From NCBI GenBank assembly GCA_001596155.1, contig CP014771.1, positions 2,666,001-2,730,000 of the forward strand: DNA of 64,000 bases, in the 5' to 3' direction. Below, piece after piece: positions 1 to 8,243 of this stretch; within the stretch, counting starts at the first letter, position 1, and every line of letters begins with the position of its first letter. The notes below the pieces were generated by a model, which ran no database searches, was not told the DNA's origin, and saw nothing but the letters and a program-made list of their open reading frames with translations. This DNA is from Hymenobacter psoromatis (lineage in GTDB: Bacteria > Bacteroidota > Bacteroidia > Cytophagales > Hymenobacteraceae). A program made the translations under genes and the position numbers.

Positions 1-300
1 GCGGGGCGCGCCGGTGGCGGGGTCGGCATCGAGCGGGCTGGTGCTGCCGTAGCACGAGCCCAGCACGTTGGCGCACACGATGTACCAGTCGGCCGGGTCA
101 AAGAAGCAGCCCGGCCCAAACAAGCCCGCCCACCAATCCAGCACGTCGGCATTGGCCGTGAGGGCGTGGCACACCCACACCACGTTGTCGCGCGCGGCGT
201 TGAGCCGGCCCCAGGTGCGGTAAGCCACCTGCGCACCGGCCAGCGCGGCCCCGCTCTCCAGCGGAAAGGGGGTAGGGAGGGTGAAAAACTGGTCTTGCAT
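1..300 (-). CDS. metX: Homoserine O-acetyltransferase, N-terminal part (runs off the window)
   Basis: Acetylates homoserine with acetyl-CoA, giving the O-acetylhomoserine used by MetY next door. The 100 visible residues start MQDQFFTLPTPFPLESG and carry the MetX N-terminal signatures VAYRTWGRLNAARDNVV, WVCHALTAN and ANVLGSCYGSTSPL of the alpha/beta-hydrolase fold. The nucleophile elbow and the other catalytic residues lie beyond the window edge. The ATG is the only good start and sits about 120 nt after the metY stop on the same strand, so the two are very probably co-transcribed. The gap between them is filled by an inverted repeat. Confidence 0.93.
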   Translation of the reverse strand, partial: MQDQFFTLPTPFPLESGAALAGAQVAYRTWGRLNAARDNVVWVCHALTANADVLDWWAGLFGPGCFFDPADWYIVCANVLGSCYGSTSPLDADPATGAPR

Positions 301-310
301 AACGTTAGTG

Positions 311-416
311 ATTTCACCGCAGAAGACGCAGAGGTTTTCGCAGAAGATTCGCGGAAGATTATCCCCCCTCTGCGTCTCTTCTGCGAAAACCTCTGCGTAT
401 TCTGCGATGAAAACGT
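311..416. repeat. Imperfect inverted repeat between metY and metX (CGCAGA family)
   Basis: The arms share the core ACGCAGAGGTTTTCGCAGAA, once in each orientation, around a short AT-rich centre. The element fills almost the whole metY-metX gap. The outer end TTTCACCGC also occurs in the element near 62985, suggesting one family. It could form a long hairpin in the mRNA and affect metX expression; that is inference. Confidence 0.8.
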
Positions 417-422
417 AAAAGC

Positions 423-1841
<1,419 letters not shown>

Positions 1842-1865
1842 TCAAGTAGAAAAAGAGGCGGCCCT

Positions 1866-2549
1866 CTAAGCTGGAATAGCCACCGGCAGCCGCGCCAGCG
1901 CGGCCAGCAGGGCCGCCGGGTCGGGCCGCTGCTTGAAGTTGGCCGCCACCTGCGCCCAGGCAATCACGCCATCGGTGCCGATGAGAAAGGTGGCCGTGAG
2001 CGGCAGCTCATCGTCGGCCGTGCCGTTGTAGGCGGCCAAGTCGATGCCCACGCCGCGCAGCGTGTCGGCCACTTCGGTGCCTACCCCGTAGGCCAGGCCA
2101 TACTGCCGGGCCAAAACGTTGCCGATGTCGCTCAGCACCGGGAAGGTCAGCTCTTTCTCATTGGCCGTCAAGCTGGTAAAGTCAGGGGTTTGGGGCGATA
2201 CGGCTACCAGCGTGGCATTGAGGCGAGCCAGCTCGGGCAGGGCCTGCTGGTAGGCGCGCAGCTGCACGTTGCAGAAAGGGCACCAGTTGCCGCGGTAAAA
2301 CGTGAGCACTACCGGACCTTGCTCCCGCAACTCGGCCAGAGTTTGGGGCCGGCCGGCCGCGTCGGGCAGGGTGAAGTTGGGGGCCGGCTGGCCAGCGGCC
2401 AGGGCGTGGCGGGCGGTGTCGGCGGCTTCGGTGCGGGCAATGCCCGCGTCGATGCTGCGGGTGGCGGCGGGGGGTAGGGCGGTGGCCAGGTGCTGGGTCG
2501 TAGCCGTAAGAGCTTGCTGAAAAGCGGTAGCGGAATTGATGGTGGACAT
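1866..2549 (-). CDS. Peroxiredoxin-like (AhpC/TSA family) protein
   Basis: A thioredoxin-fold peroxiredoxin-like protein of 227 residues. A variable N-terminal region of about 50 residues precedes the fold start (GQPAPNFTLPDAAGRP). The redox motif is RGNWCPFCNVQL, with Cys90 and Cys93 spaced as CxxC, typical of this Bacteroidota family rather than of classical 2-Cys peroxiredoxins. There is no signal peptide, so it should be cytoplasmic. It is the first full-length gene after the SAM-I/poly-Cys leader and lies 57 nt before metY, so a redox enzyme appears to share control with sulfur assimilation. A thiol or peroxide-repair role is likely; the substrate is not predictable. Confidence 0.85.
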   Translation of the reverse strand: MSTINSATAFQQALTATTQHLATALPPAATRSIDAGIARTEAADTARHALAAGQPAPNFTLPDAAGRPQTLAELREQGPVVLTFYRGNWCPFCNVQLRAYQQALPELARLNATLVAVSPQTPDFTSLTANEKELTFPVLSDIGNVLARQYGLAYGVGTEVADTLRGVGIDLAAYNGTADDELPLTATFLIGTDGVIAWAQVAANFKQRPDPAALLAALARLPVAIPA

Positions 2550-2773
2550 AACGCGTAACGGGAAATAGCTGCGAGAAAAAAGTTTTTGTCAAACTCCGTG
2601 CTGTTGGCTGGTTCGCGGCTTCTAGGGGGGGTAGGCGAGCAATTGCCTTGTTAACTACCTGCTAGTTAATGAATTGACCTTATATCAACCATAGCAAGTG
2701 GCCGGCGTCAGAACCAAGCCAGCTGGCGGAAGCAGTACCCACGAAAGAAACGGAGCGAACAGCGCCGAAGGTC

Positions 2774-2914
2774 TTAGCCTTGGCAACAACAGCACATTCG
2801 CATTCGCCCGGCCGCGGAAGCCGGGCCAGCTACAGCCGATTGCAGGAGGATTCCTAAGGTGCGCACCGAAGTGGCAGCCGAGTAGGGAGCAGCGAAGAAA
2901 AATGGGTGTGCCAT
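2774..2914 (-). CDS. Poly-cysteine leader peptide (uORF) of the metY/metX operon
   Basis: A 46-codon ORF between the SAM-I aptamer and the peroxiredoxin gene. It starts MAHPFFFAAPYSAATS and ends GRMRMCCCCQG, so four Cys codons (TGC TGT TGT TGC) come two codons before the stop. A hairpin (GCCAAGG/CCUUcGGC with one bulge) starts right after the Cys codons and spans the stop; another (GCCCGGC/GCCGGGC) lies just before them. This is the arrangement expected of a ribosome-stalling attenuator read out by Cys-tRNA. Poly-Cys uORFs acting as Cys-responsive attenuators are known in mycobacteria. The frame opens further upstream from a GTG inside the riboswitch, but the ATG gives a leader outside the aptamer. 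The sequence is too short for homology, and no U-tract terminator is obvious, so the mechanism is inference. Confidence 0.6.
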   Translation of the reverse strand: MAHPFFFAAPYSAATSVRTLGILLQSAVAGPASAAGRMRMCCCCQG

Positions 2915-2964
2915 GTTGGTACTCGGTTTATAGCCCCCCAGGCTACGCGCGGCAGCTACTGGGG

Positions 2965-3045
2965 TAGGAATTGGCACCTTTCAACGGGTGAAGGTTGCCA
3001 GCGGGTCAGGGAGCCTAATCTCTCGCCGCTTCTGTATAAAACTTA
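2965..3045 (-). promoter_or_regulatory. SAM-I (S-box) riboswitch aptamer, metY/metX operon
   Basis: Read on the minus strand, the aptamer carries the S-box landmarks in order: GAGAGATTAGGCTCCCTGA, then CCGCTGGCAACC, then a short hairpin, then AAGGTGCCAATTCC. GGCAACC and GGTGCCAATTCC are the conserved SAM-I core. The 5' half is of the AGGCUCC type, whereas the metH copy in this window has the GAGGGACCAGGCCC type. A CCCCAG/CTGGGG hairpin follows directly. No U-run follows that hairpin, so the expression platform is unclear. The 420 nt from aptamer to first structural gene is long for an S-box leader and holds the Cys leader peptide. Confidence 0.85.
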
Positions 3046-3091
3046 CTAAAACTGCCCCGCCTGCTGCGGAGGAGTACCGGATTGGTAAGGG

Positions 3092-3122
3092 CAAAGATAG
3101 ATGCCGCGCCTCATTTACCAAA
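3092..3122 (-). promoter_or_regulatory. Bacteroidota-type promoter of the SAM-I/metY leader
   Basis: On the minus strand TTTG is followed after 19 nt by TATCTTTG, an exact match to the -33/-7 pattern used by the primary sigma factor of Bacteroidota. Transcription would begin near 3085, about 40 nt before the riboswitch. Confidence 0.7.
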
Positions 3123-3138
3123 TTTCTCCTAAAAAAAC

Positions 3139-3221
3139 AGGGTGCGGGGCTTGCCCCCGCCCGTCGTTGAGCGAAATTAGGTGAATCGTTCAACGACGGG
3201 CGGGGCCAAGCCCCGCACCCT
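3139..3221. repeat. GCGGGGCTTGCCCC-family inverted repeat, copy 1
   Basis: The arms of about 32 bp begin AGGGTGCGGGGCTTGCCCCC and continue CGCCCGTCGTTGA, with a single mismatch, around a 19-nt AT-rich loop. The same family occurs near 6942 and 11495, and as a half copy near 13853. It sits between the met promoter and the LysM gene terminator. Confidence 0.9.
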
Positions 3222-3225
3222 ACAC

Positions 3226-3266
3226 GGCACAAAAACAAAAAGGCCACCCCAATGCTGGAGTGGCTT
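3226..3266 (-). terminator. Rho-independent terminator of the LysM gene
   Basis: On the minus strand the stem GCCACTCC/GGGGTGGC is followed by TTTTTGTTTTT, 30 nt after the LysM stop. A-runs on the other side make it potentially bidirectional. Confidence 0.85.
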
Positions 3267-3293
3267 TTCTCACCTTTTTTCTGCAAAAAGTAC

Positions 3294-3581
3294 CTAGTTA
3301 CTAGGTATGGTTAACTCCTGACCCACTTGGATGAGGTCGGGGTTACTGCCGATGATGGCCTTGTTGGCTTCGTATATCTGGTGCCACTTGGCGGCGTCGC
3401 CGTATTGGCTTTTGGCAATCTTGGAGAGCGAGTCGCCGCTCACTACGGTGTAGGAAGTGCCGGTGGTAGCCGCGGCGGCAGGCTGGGCGCTGTTGCCGAA
3501 AAAGTCGGTGCCAGTACCCGTAGTAGCCGGAGCAGCGGGCTTTTTATCACCTTCGTTATTCAAAAAATCGAGCAAACCCAT
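3294..3581 (-). CDS. Small LysM-domain protein
   Basis: A 95-residue protein starting MGLLDFLNNEGDKK; an upstream in-frame ATG would add 13 unlikely residues. After an Ala/Thr-rich linker (about 15-50), the C-terminal half is one LysM domain: YTVVSGDSLSKIAKSQYGD, then WHQIYEANK, then LIQVGQELTIP. LysM binds peptidoglycan or chitin-like glycans. No signal peptide or lipobox is visible, and the shape resembles small single-LysM proteins such as E. coli YgaU/Kbp. It is monocistronic with its own terminator. Domain assignment is certain; the cellular role is not. Confidence 0.88.
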   Translation of the reverse strand: MGLLDFLNNEGDKKPAAPATTGTGTDFFGNSAQPAAAATTGTSYTVVSGDSLSKIAKSQYGDAAKWHQIYEANKAIIGSNPDLIQVGQELTIPSN

Positions 3582-3757
3582 GTGACAAGTGCGGTTAGTG
3601 TGAGAAAGAAGAGCTGCCACAGCGGGGCTGGGTGGCTATGAGCCTTTTACGGGGGTAGGAAGCCAGGGTTGCTACCCATAACCAAAAAAAAGACAGTGCG
3701 TAAGCAGAGCCGTATTCATCAGAACTTTTCTCTTCACCTTCTTTTTTTTCTCCCCCC

Positions 3758-4174
3758 ATGAATCTTTCACACGCATCCTTCCGGTCCTACTTCACTTCCC
3801 TGCTCAGCGTAGTGACGCTTTTGTTCGTCATGTCTTCGTGCGGCAGCGATAAGGGTAAGGTAGAGGAAGTTAACAAGCTGTACGGCTCAAGCAGCAAGGC
3901 GTGGGTGACCGACAAGCAGACCGATGCGGCTGGCGACAAAGTGAAGCAGGACGCCGCAGCTCAGGACCAGGAAATCAGCTTTGCCTCGAATGGCACGTAT
4001 TCAGGTACGCAAAGCGGCAAGTACGTATTTGACCAGGCCGCCAAAACCATCACCATGACCCCGGAGGGCGGCACGACCAGCAACACGTTCAACATCGAAA
4101 CCCTGACCGACAGCAAGCTGACGCTCGTGAACCCCAACAGCCCCGATTCGAAGCTGATGCTGAAAGCTAAATAG
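3758..4174 (+). CDS. Small lipoprotein, lipocalin-like
   Basis: A 138-residue exported lipoprotein. The signal segment SYFTSLLSVVTLLFVMSSCGS ends in a lipobox with Cys28 as the lipidation site. The rest, with EISFASNGTYSGTQSGKYVF, TITMTPEGG and KLTLVNP, reads as alternating short beta strands, as in small lipocalin-like lipoproteins common in Bacteroidota. It is monocistronic, with a strong terminator 32 nt after the stop. No specific function can be given. Confidence 0.85.
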   Translation: MNLSHASFRSYFTSLLSVVTLLFVMSSCGSDKGKVEEVNKLYGSSSKAWVTDKQTDAAGDKVKQDAAAQDQEISFASNGTYSGTQSGKYVFDQAAKTITMTPEGGTTSNTFNIETLTDSKLTLVNPNSPDSKLMLKAK

Positions 4175-4206
4175 CAGAATTTTTTAGTGGGCCTATGCCC
4201 AGCCTA

Positions 4207-4239
4207 AACCCCGCGCTCTGACGAGCGCGGGGTTTTTTT
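4207..4239 (+). terminator. Rho-independent terminator
   Basis: Perfect stem AACCCCGCGCTC/GAGCGCGGGGTT with a 4-nt loop and a run of T. Confidence 0.93.
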
Positions 4240-4329
4240 ATGCGCGAAGGGCAGGGAGCGGCATTAAAAGCTGGTCCTTTGCGCTGAAATTTGGGCAATA
4301 TGATGGTTAACTTGAATCCTGGCCAGAAG

Positions 4330-6933
4330 ATGAAGTGGTTTTGCGCGCTATTGCTGTGGGTGTGCGGCGTAGGAATGGGGCCAGCCGCGTGGGCGCAGAC
4401 GGCTGGTGGCGAGGTGCCCGCGCGCCGCCTGCGTAGCGTGAGCCCGGCCGATACCACGTTTGCCGAGCTGGAGTTTTTGCGGGCGGAAATTGGCGGGGCG
4501 CGGGTAGTTTTTCTGGGCGAGCCGACCCACGGCGAAGGTAACGTGCTGAGTGCCAAGGCGCGGCTCGTGGCCTACCTGCAGCAGCGCCTGGGCTTCACGA
4601 CGCTGGCGATGGAGAGCGGCTTTTTTGAGATGAACAAGGCGCAACGGGAGATTGCGGCCGGCAAATCGGTGGTTAAAAACCTGCAAAGCAGCGTGTTTCC
4701 TGTTTGGATGGGTACGCAGGAGTTCCAGGCCGTAGTGCCGCTGGTGGGGCCCGATGGCCTGCGCGTTACGGGCTTCGACCCGCAACTGAGCGGCGACTAC
4801 AGCGACGACCTGATGGACGACCTGGAAGATTTTTTGGACGAAGGCAAGGCCAGCGACAAAGCCATAAATTTCGACCTGCTCGACGATGCCGTGGGCTATA
4901 TGGCCGAGCACTACGCCTTTTCACCCAGCCAAACGCTGGCCGCCTTCGAGGGCGAACTGGCTAAGGCCGCGCCGCTGCTGCGCCGCGCCGCCGCGGCCGC
5001 CAGCCCCACGCGCCGCGCCGAGGCCGCGTTCTGGCAGCAGTGCCTGCGCAGCCTACTGGCCCAGGCCCGCGACTACACCGCCCACGACCCCGGTGCCAAA
5101 ACCGCCGCCACCTTCGTGGCCGCCAACAGCAACCCCCGCGACGCCCAGATGGCCGATAATCTGCTGTGGTATCTGCGCCAGCACCCCGCCGAAAAAGTCA
5201 TTTGTTGGGGTGCCCTGCCGCATTTTGCCAACCACGTGGAGCTGCTGGGCAACGAGGAGCTGCGCGCCTACCACCCGATGGGCCAGCTCGTGCGGGCCGC
5301 CCTACCCCCCAATCAAACCTACATCCTGGGCACGCTCGCGGGCGGCGGCACCCACGGCCTGCCCGGCACCGCCGGCGAGCCCGTGCCCCCGCCCGCCCCC
5401 GGCACGCTGGAAGCCAGCTTGTTAAATCTTAATTCGCCCTACGCCTTCGTGAGTCTGAAGCACGACGCGCCCGGCCGGCAGCTCACGACCTACGCCTTCG
5501 ACTACCAGCCCCTGGCCGGCCCTTGGAGCGAGGTAGTGGACGGCTTTTTATTCCTAAAAACCGTGGAGCCGCCGCACCTGCTGCCACCCGACACCACCGC
5601 CCGCCCTACCCCCCCCGCCCCACCCGATAGCGCCAGCGTGGCCGCCGCGCTGGCCGCCCCGCCGCCCACGCCGCCCGGCTCGCTCAACCCCGCGGCCGGC
5701 CGGGGCGGGGCCACGCTGCGCCGCCCGGTGGCGGCGGCCGACGTGTCGGGGGTGCGCCCGGTGCGCGGCGTGGTGCTGGATGCGCGCCGCCAGCCGGTGC
5801 CCTACGCTTCTATTGAGCTGGTGGGGCAGGGCAAAGGCACCGTGGCCGACGCGCAGGGCCGGTTCGCGCTGGCGCTGCCGGGCCCTACCCCCCTGCTGGT
5901 GCGCAGCCTGGGCTACACGCCGGCCACGGTGCGCTCGCCGCGCGGCGATGAGGAGCTGACCGTGTTGCTGCACCCCGCTGCCTACACCCTGGCCGAGGCG
6001 CGGGTGACCGCTGCCGCGCCGCCCACCCCGGAGGCGATTATGAAGCAGATTATCAAGCAAATACCCGTCAACTATGAGCAGCAAGACTACGCCACGCAGG
6101 TGTACGCCTACCGCCGCCTCAGCAACTTCGATACCCTGCGCTACGAGGCCGAAACCGTGGGCCGGCTGCGGGTGCCGGCCGGCTACCGGCATTTTGCGGG
6201 CGGATTTATGGGGCACGAGCCCGACGTAAATTATGAGGTGCAGCAGCGGCACCTACTAACCCCGCCCATCAGCGCGGAGCCGGGGCCGGGACTGCGAATC
6301 ACGGAGGTGCAGGGGACGGCCATATCAACTGCCGACCCGGTGCGGATTTCGCCCTTGTTTGAAAGCCGCAATCAGCGCAAGTTTACGCTTAAGCTCGACA
6401 GTGTGCGGGTGCGGGGGGCTGATACACTGTATGCGCTTAGCTTCGCAGCCCGGCGGGCCAACCATCGCAGCACCGGCACCTACCTGATGGGTAATTATCA
6501 AGGCCAGCTGCTGGTGCGTGCCCGCGACTTCGCCGTGCTGCGCTACGAAGCGCTGTGGCAGCTTGACACGGCTACTTTCAACTCCACGGCCCGCAAAAAC
6601 TATGGGCGTAATAATGTGATTTCCAGGCTTTACGCCCAAGTATTTACGCTCAGCCGCACTACCCACGTAGTGGATTATCAAAAGGGCGACAATGGCCGCT
6701 ACTATGCCCGCCAGAGCGTGGGTCAGGGTTTGAGCACGGGCCGCACGCTGGGTAAAAGCCCCTTTTATTACCAAAATCTGACGGAATACTTCTTCCAGCC
6801 GCTGCCCACCGCCGGCCCCGCGCCGGCCCCACCCAAAAAAGGTGAGCCCGCCGCCAGGCAGCCCGAAGTGCCTTACCGGCCCGAGTTTTGGGCGGGCTAC
6901 AAGCGGCCGGGCGGCCCGCTGGCTACCCCTTGA
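4330..6933 (+). CDS. Secreted erythromycin-esterase-like domain fused to a carboxypeptidase-regulatory-like module
   Basis: The start at MKWFCALLLWVCGVGMGPAAWAQ gives a clean signal peptide; ATGs 27 and 30 nt upstream and a TTG are alternatives. Residues about 40-380 match the erythromycin esterase/EreA-like fold: FLGEPTHGEGNVL (62-74), TTLAMESGFFEM, VTGFDPQLSG and VICWGALPHFANH, with acidic and His residues where the family places its catalytic centre. A Pro-rich linker leads to a CarboxypepD_reg-like beta-sandwich from about residue 478 (VRGVVLDARRQPVPYASIEL). A C-terminal region of about 280 residues starts EAIMKQIIKQIP and resembles domains that follow such modules in Bacteroidota envelope proteins. 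The hydrolase substrate is unknown; macrolide resistance should not be assumed. Confidence 0.8.
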   Translation: MKWFCALLLWVCGVGMGPAAWAQTAGGEVPARRLRSVSPADTTFAELEFLRAEIGGARVVFLGEPTHGEGNVLSAKARLVAYLQQRLGFTTLAMESGFFEMNKAQREIAAGKSVVKNLQSSVFPVWMGTQEFQAVVPLVGPDGLRVTGFDPQLSGDYSDDLMDDLEDFLDEGKASDKAINFDLLDDAVGYMAEHYAFSPSQTLAAFEGELAKAAPLLRRAAAAASPTRRAEAAFWQQCLRSLLAQARDYTAHDPGAKTAATFVAANSNPRDAQMADNLLWYLRQHPAEKVICWGALPHFANHVELLGNEELRAYHPMGQLVRAALPPNQTYILGTLAGGGTHGLPGTAGEPVPPPAPGTLEASLLNLNSPYAFVSLKHDAPGRQLTTYAFDYQPLAGPWSEVVDGFLFLKTVEPPHLLPPDTTARPTPPAPPDSASVAAALAAPPPTPPGSLNPAAGRGGATLRRPVAAADVSGVRPVRGVVLDARRQPVPYASIELVGQGKGTVADAQGRFALALPGPTPLLVRSLGYTPATVRSPRGDEELTVLLHPAAYTLAEARVTAAAPPTPEAIMKQIIKQIPVNYEQQDYATQVYAYRRLSNFDTLRYEAETVGRLRVPAGYRHFAGGFMGHEPDVNYEVQQRHLLTPPISAEPGPGLRITEVQGTAISTADPVRISPLFESRNQRKFTLKLDSVRVRGADTLYALSFAARRANHRSTGTYLMGNYQGQLLVRARDFAVLRYEALWQLDTATFNSTARKNYGRNNVISRLYAQVFTLSRTTHVVDYQKGDNGRYYARQSVGQGLSTGRTLGKSPFYYQNLTEYFFQPLPTAGPAPAPPKKGEPAARQPEVPYRPEFWAGYKRPGGPLATP

Positions 6934-6941
6934 TTTTGCGA

Positions 6942-7029
6942 GTAGGGTGCGGGGCTTGCCCCCGCCCGTCGTTGAATGAAACAGGCATAAATCGTGCAAC
7001 GATGGGCGAGGACAAGTCCCGCACCCTAC
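6942..7029. repeat. GCGGGGCTTGCCCC-family inverted repeat, copy 2
   Basis: The left arm GTAGGGTGCGGGGCTTGCCC is near-perfect. The right arm has several mismatches, so this copy looks older than copy 1. Its right end supplies the TAG stop codon of the convergent flippase-like gene. Confidence 0.88.
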
Positions 7030-8102
7030 TTTCTAAACACCCGCGCCGCCCAGCGGGGCAGGAACAGCGCGCCCAGCGCCAGGTAGAAGTAGTAGGTAAC
7101 GATGCGGTAGAACAGCACCAGGAAGCTAGTCATAGCCGCCGAGCCCATAAAGCGGCCGAAAAACGTGGGAAACGCACCCTCCGCGATGCCTGCGCCGCCC
7201 GGCGTGATGGCCAGCAGCAGCACCACTTTGTAGGTAATGTTGCGGGCGAAGATGAACAGGAACGTGCCCGTGTTCATGGGCGTGAAGGCCGCGATGAGGC
7301 AGCCGATAACGGCGTAGCGGGCCGTCCACACGAACACGGTGCTCAGGCTGGCGCGCCACCAGTAGGCCGCGCCCGCGCCTTGCAGGTGCTCGGAGGCCAG
7401 CACCATTTCCTGGCCTTGCCGGTAGGCTTGCCGCCGAAACCGCCGCAGCAGCCGCGTCGAGGCCAGCCGCACCAGCAGCCGCCGCACCGAGCGCGGATTG
7501 ATAAACAAGGCATACAGCAGCAGCCCCGAATAGGCTGACACGGCCACGTAGCTGAAGATGAAAATGGCCCGCAGCGTTTGCACGAAGGCCGACTGCAAGC
7601 CCTGGGGGTAGAGGCCTTCGCCGGCCAGCCACACTACCAGCGGCACCATCAGCACGTAGTAGAGGTTGTCGAGAAAGGCCGTGACGATGACGTAGGCAAT
7701 GGATTTGCCCAGCGGAATGCCCTCGCTGGTGAGAATAACCGGGGCCGCCGCCGTGCCGCCCGCCGCTGAGGGCAGCACGCACGAGGCAAACTCCCACACC
7801 ACAATTACCCCAAACGCCTGCCGCCAGCTCAGGGTCCGCTCGGCAATGTAGCGGATGCGGTAGATGTAGCCCAGGTCGCGCGCCCACAGCACCAAGAGCG
7901 TGATTACCAGCCACTGCCACTTGGCATTGAGCAGCGGGTCGAGGTCGCCGGGCTGGTAGGAGCGCCAGAACAGAAAGCCCACCACGCTCAACCCAATCAG
8001 CGCCGGCAGCACGATGCGCGACGGCCGCAGCTGCCGCAGCAAGTTGCTTTCGGCGGCTACCACGTCGGACGCGGGCGGGGGGGTAGGGACGGCTGGGGGC
8101 AT
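7026..8102 (-). CDS. Flippase-like integral membrane protein (lysylphosphatidylglycerol synthase TM family)
   Basis: A 358-residue multi-pass protein of the UPF0104 / LPG_synthase_TM family, with about eight hydrophobic segments (for example IVLPALIGLSVVGFLFW and WLVITLLVLWARDLGYIYR). It has the family's mid-protein patch WEFASCVLPSAAGG and the C-terminal GGAGIAEGAFPTFF. Start chosen at MPPAVPTPPPASD; the frame opens 37 codons earlier but that stretch is Arg/Cys/Pro-rich and overlaps a hairpin. Family members move lipids or polyprenyl-linked precursors across the inner membrane. There is no catalytic synthase domain here, so aminoacylation is not implied. The stop codon is formed by the edge of an inverted repeat. 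Confidence 0.85.
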   Translation of the reverse strand: MPPAVPTPPPASDVVAAESNLLRQLRPSRIVLPALIGLSVVGFLFWRSYQPGDLDPLLNAKWQWLVITLLVLWARDLGYIYRIRYIAERTLSWRQAFGVIVVWEFASCVLPSAAGGTAAAPVILTSEGIPLGKSIAYVIVTAFLDNLYYVLMVPLVVWLAGEGLYPQGLQSAFVQTLRAIFIFSYVAVSAYSGLLLYALFINPRSVRRLLVRLASTRLLRRFRRQAYRQGQEMVLASEHLQGAGAAYWWRASLSTVFVWTARYAVIGCLIAAFTPMNTGTFLFIFARNITYKVVLLLAITPGGAGIAEGAFPTFFGRFMGSAAMTSFLVLFYRIVTYYFYLALGALFLPRWAARVFRK

Positions 8103-8165
8103 AGGCACGGTAAAGGTGCGGCAAAAATACGGCGGCCCACAGCGTCGGACCGGACGAGGGGGGTA

Positions 8166-8218
8166 GGGACATGAAAAGGTCCGGCCGCAACACGCGCGGC
8201 CGGACCTTTTCATGTCCC
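8166..8218. terminator. Perfect 23-bp hairpin between two minus-strand genes
   Basis: Perfect 23-bp arms (GGGACATGAAAAGG then TCCGGCCGC) flank a 7-nt loop. CCTTTTCATG follows the GC stem on one strand, so it may terminate transcription of the upstream minus-strand OMP gene. Arms this long and perfect are more typical of a repeat element than of a plain terminator. Confidence 0.65.
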
Positions 8219-8243
8219 AAACATTACCCGCGGAAAACGCGGG

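Noticed and set aside
2690..2965. Possible tmRNA, SRP RNA or RNase P RNA in the structured stretch upstream of the peroxiredoxin gene
   Set aside because: The conserved cores of these RNAs are absent. The position between an S-box aptamer and its operon fits a leader region better.
2774..2977. 67-codon version of the leader ORF starting at a GTG
   Set aside because: This start lies inside the conserved GGTGCCAATTCC of the riboswitch; the ATG 63 nt later is more plausible.
4330..5500. Macrolide resistance gene
   Set aside because: Only fold-level similarity to erythromycin esterases; the fusion and secretion signal point to another role.
7026..8102. Lysylphosphatidylglycerol synthase
   Set aside because: Only the membrane flippase-like part is present; the aminoacyl-transfer domain is missing.
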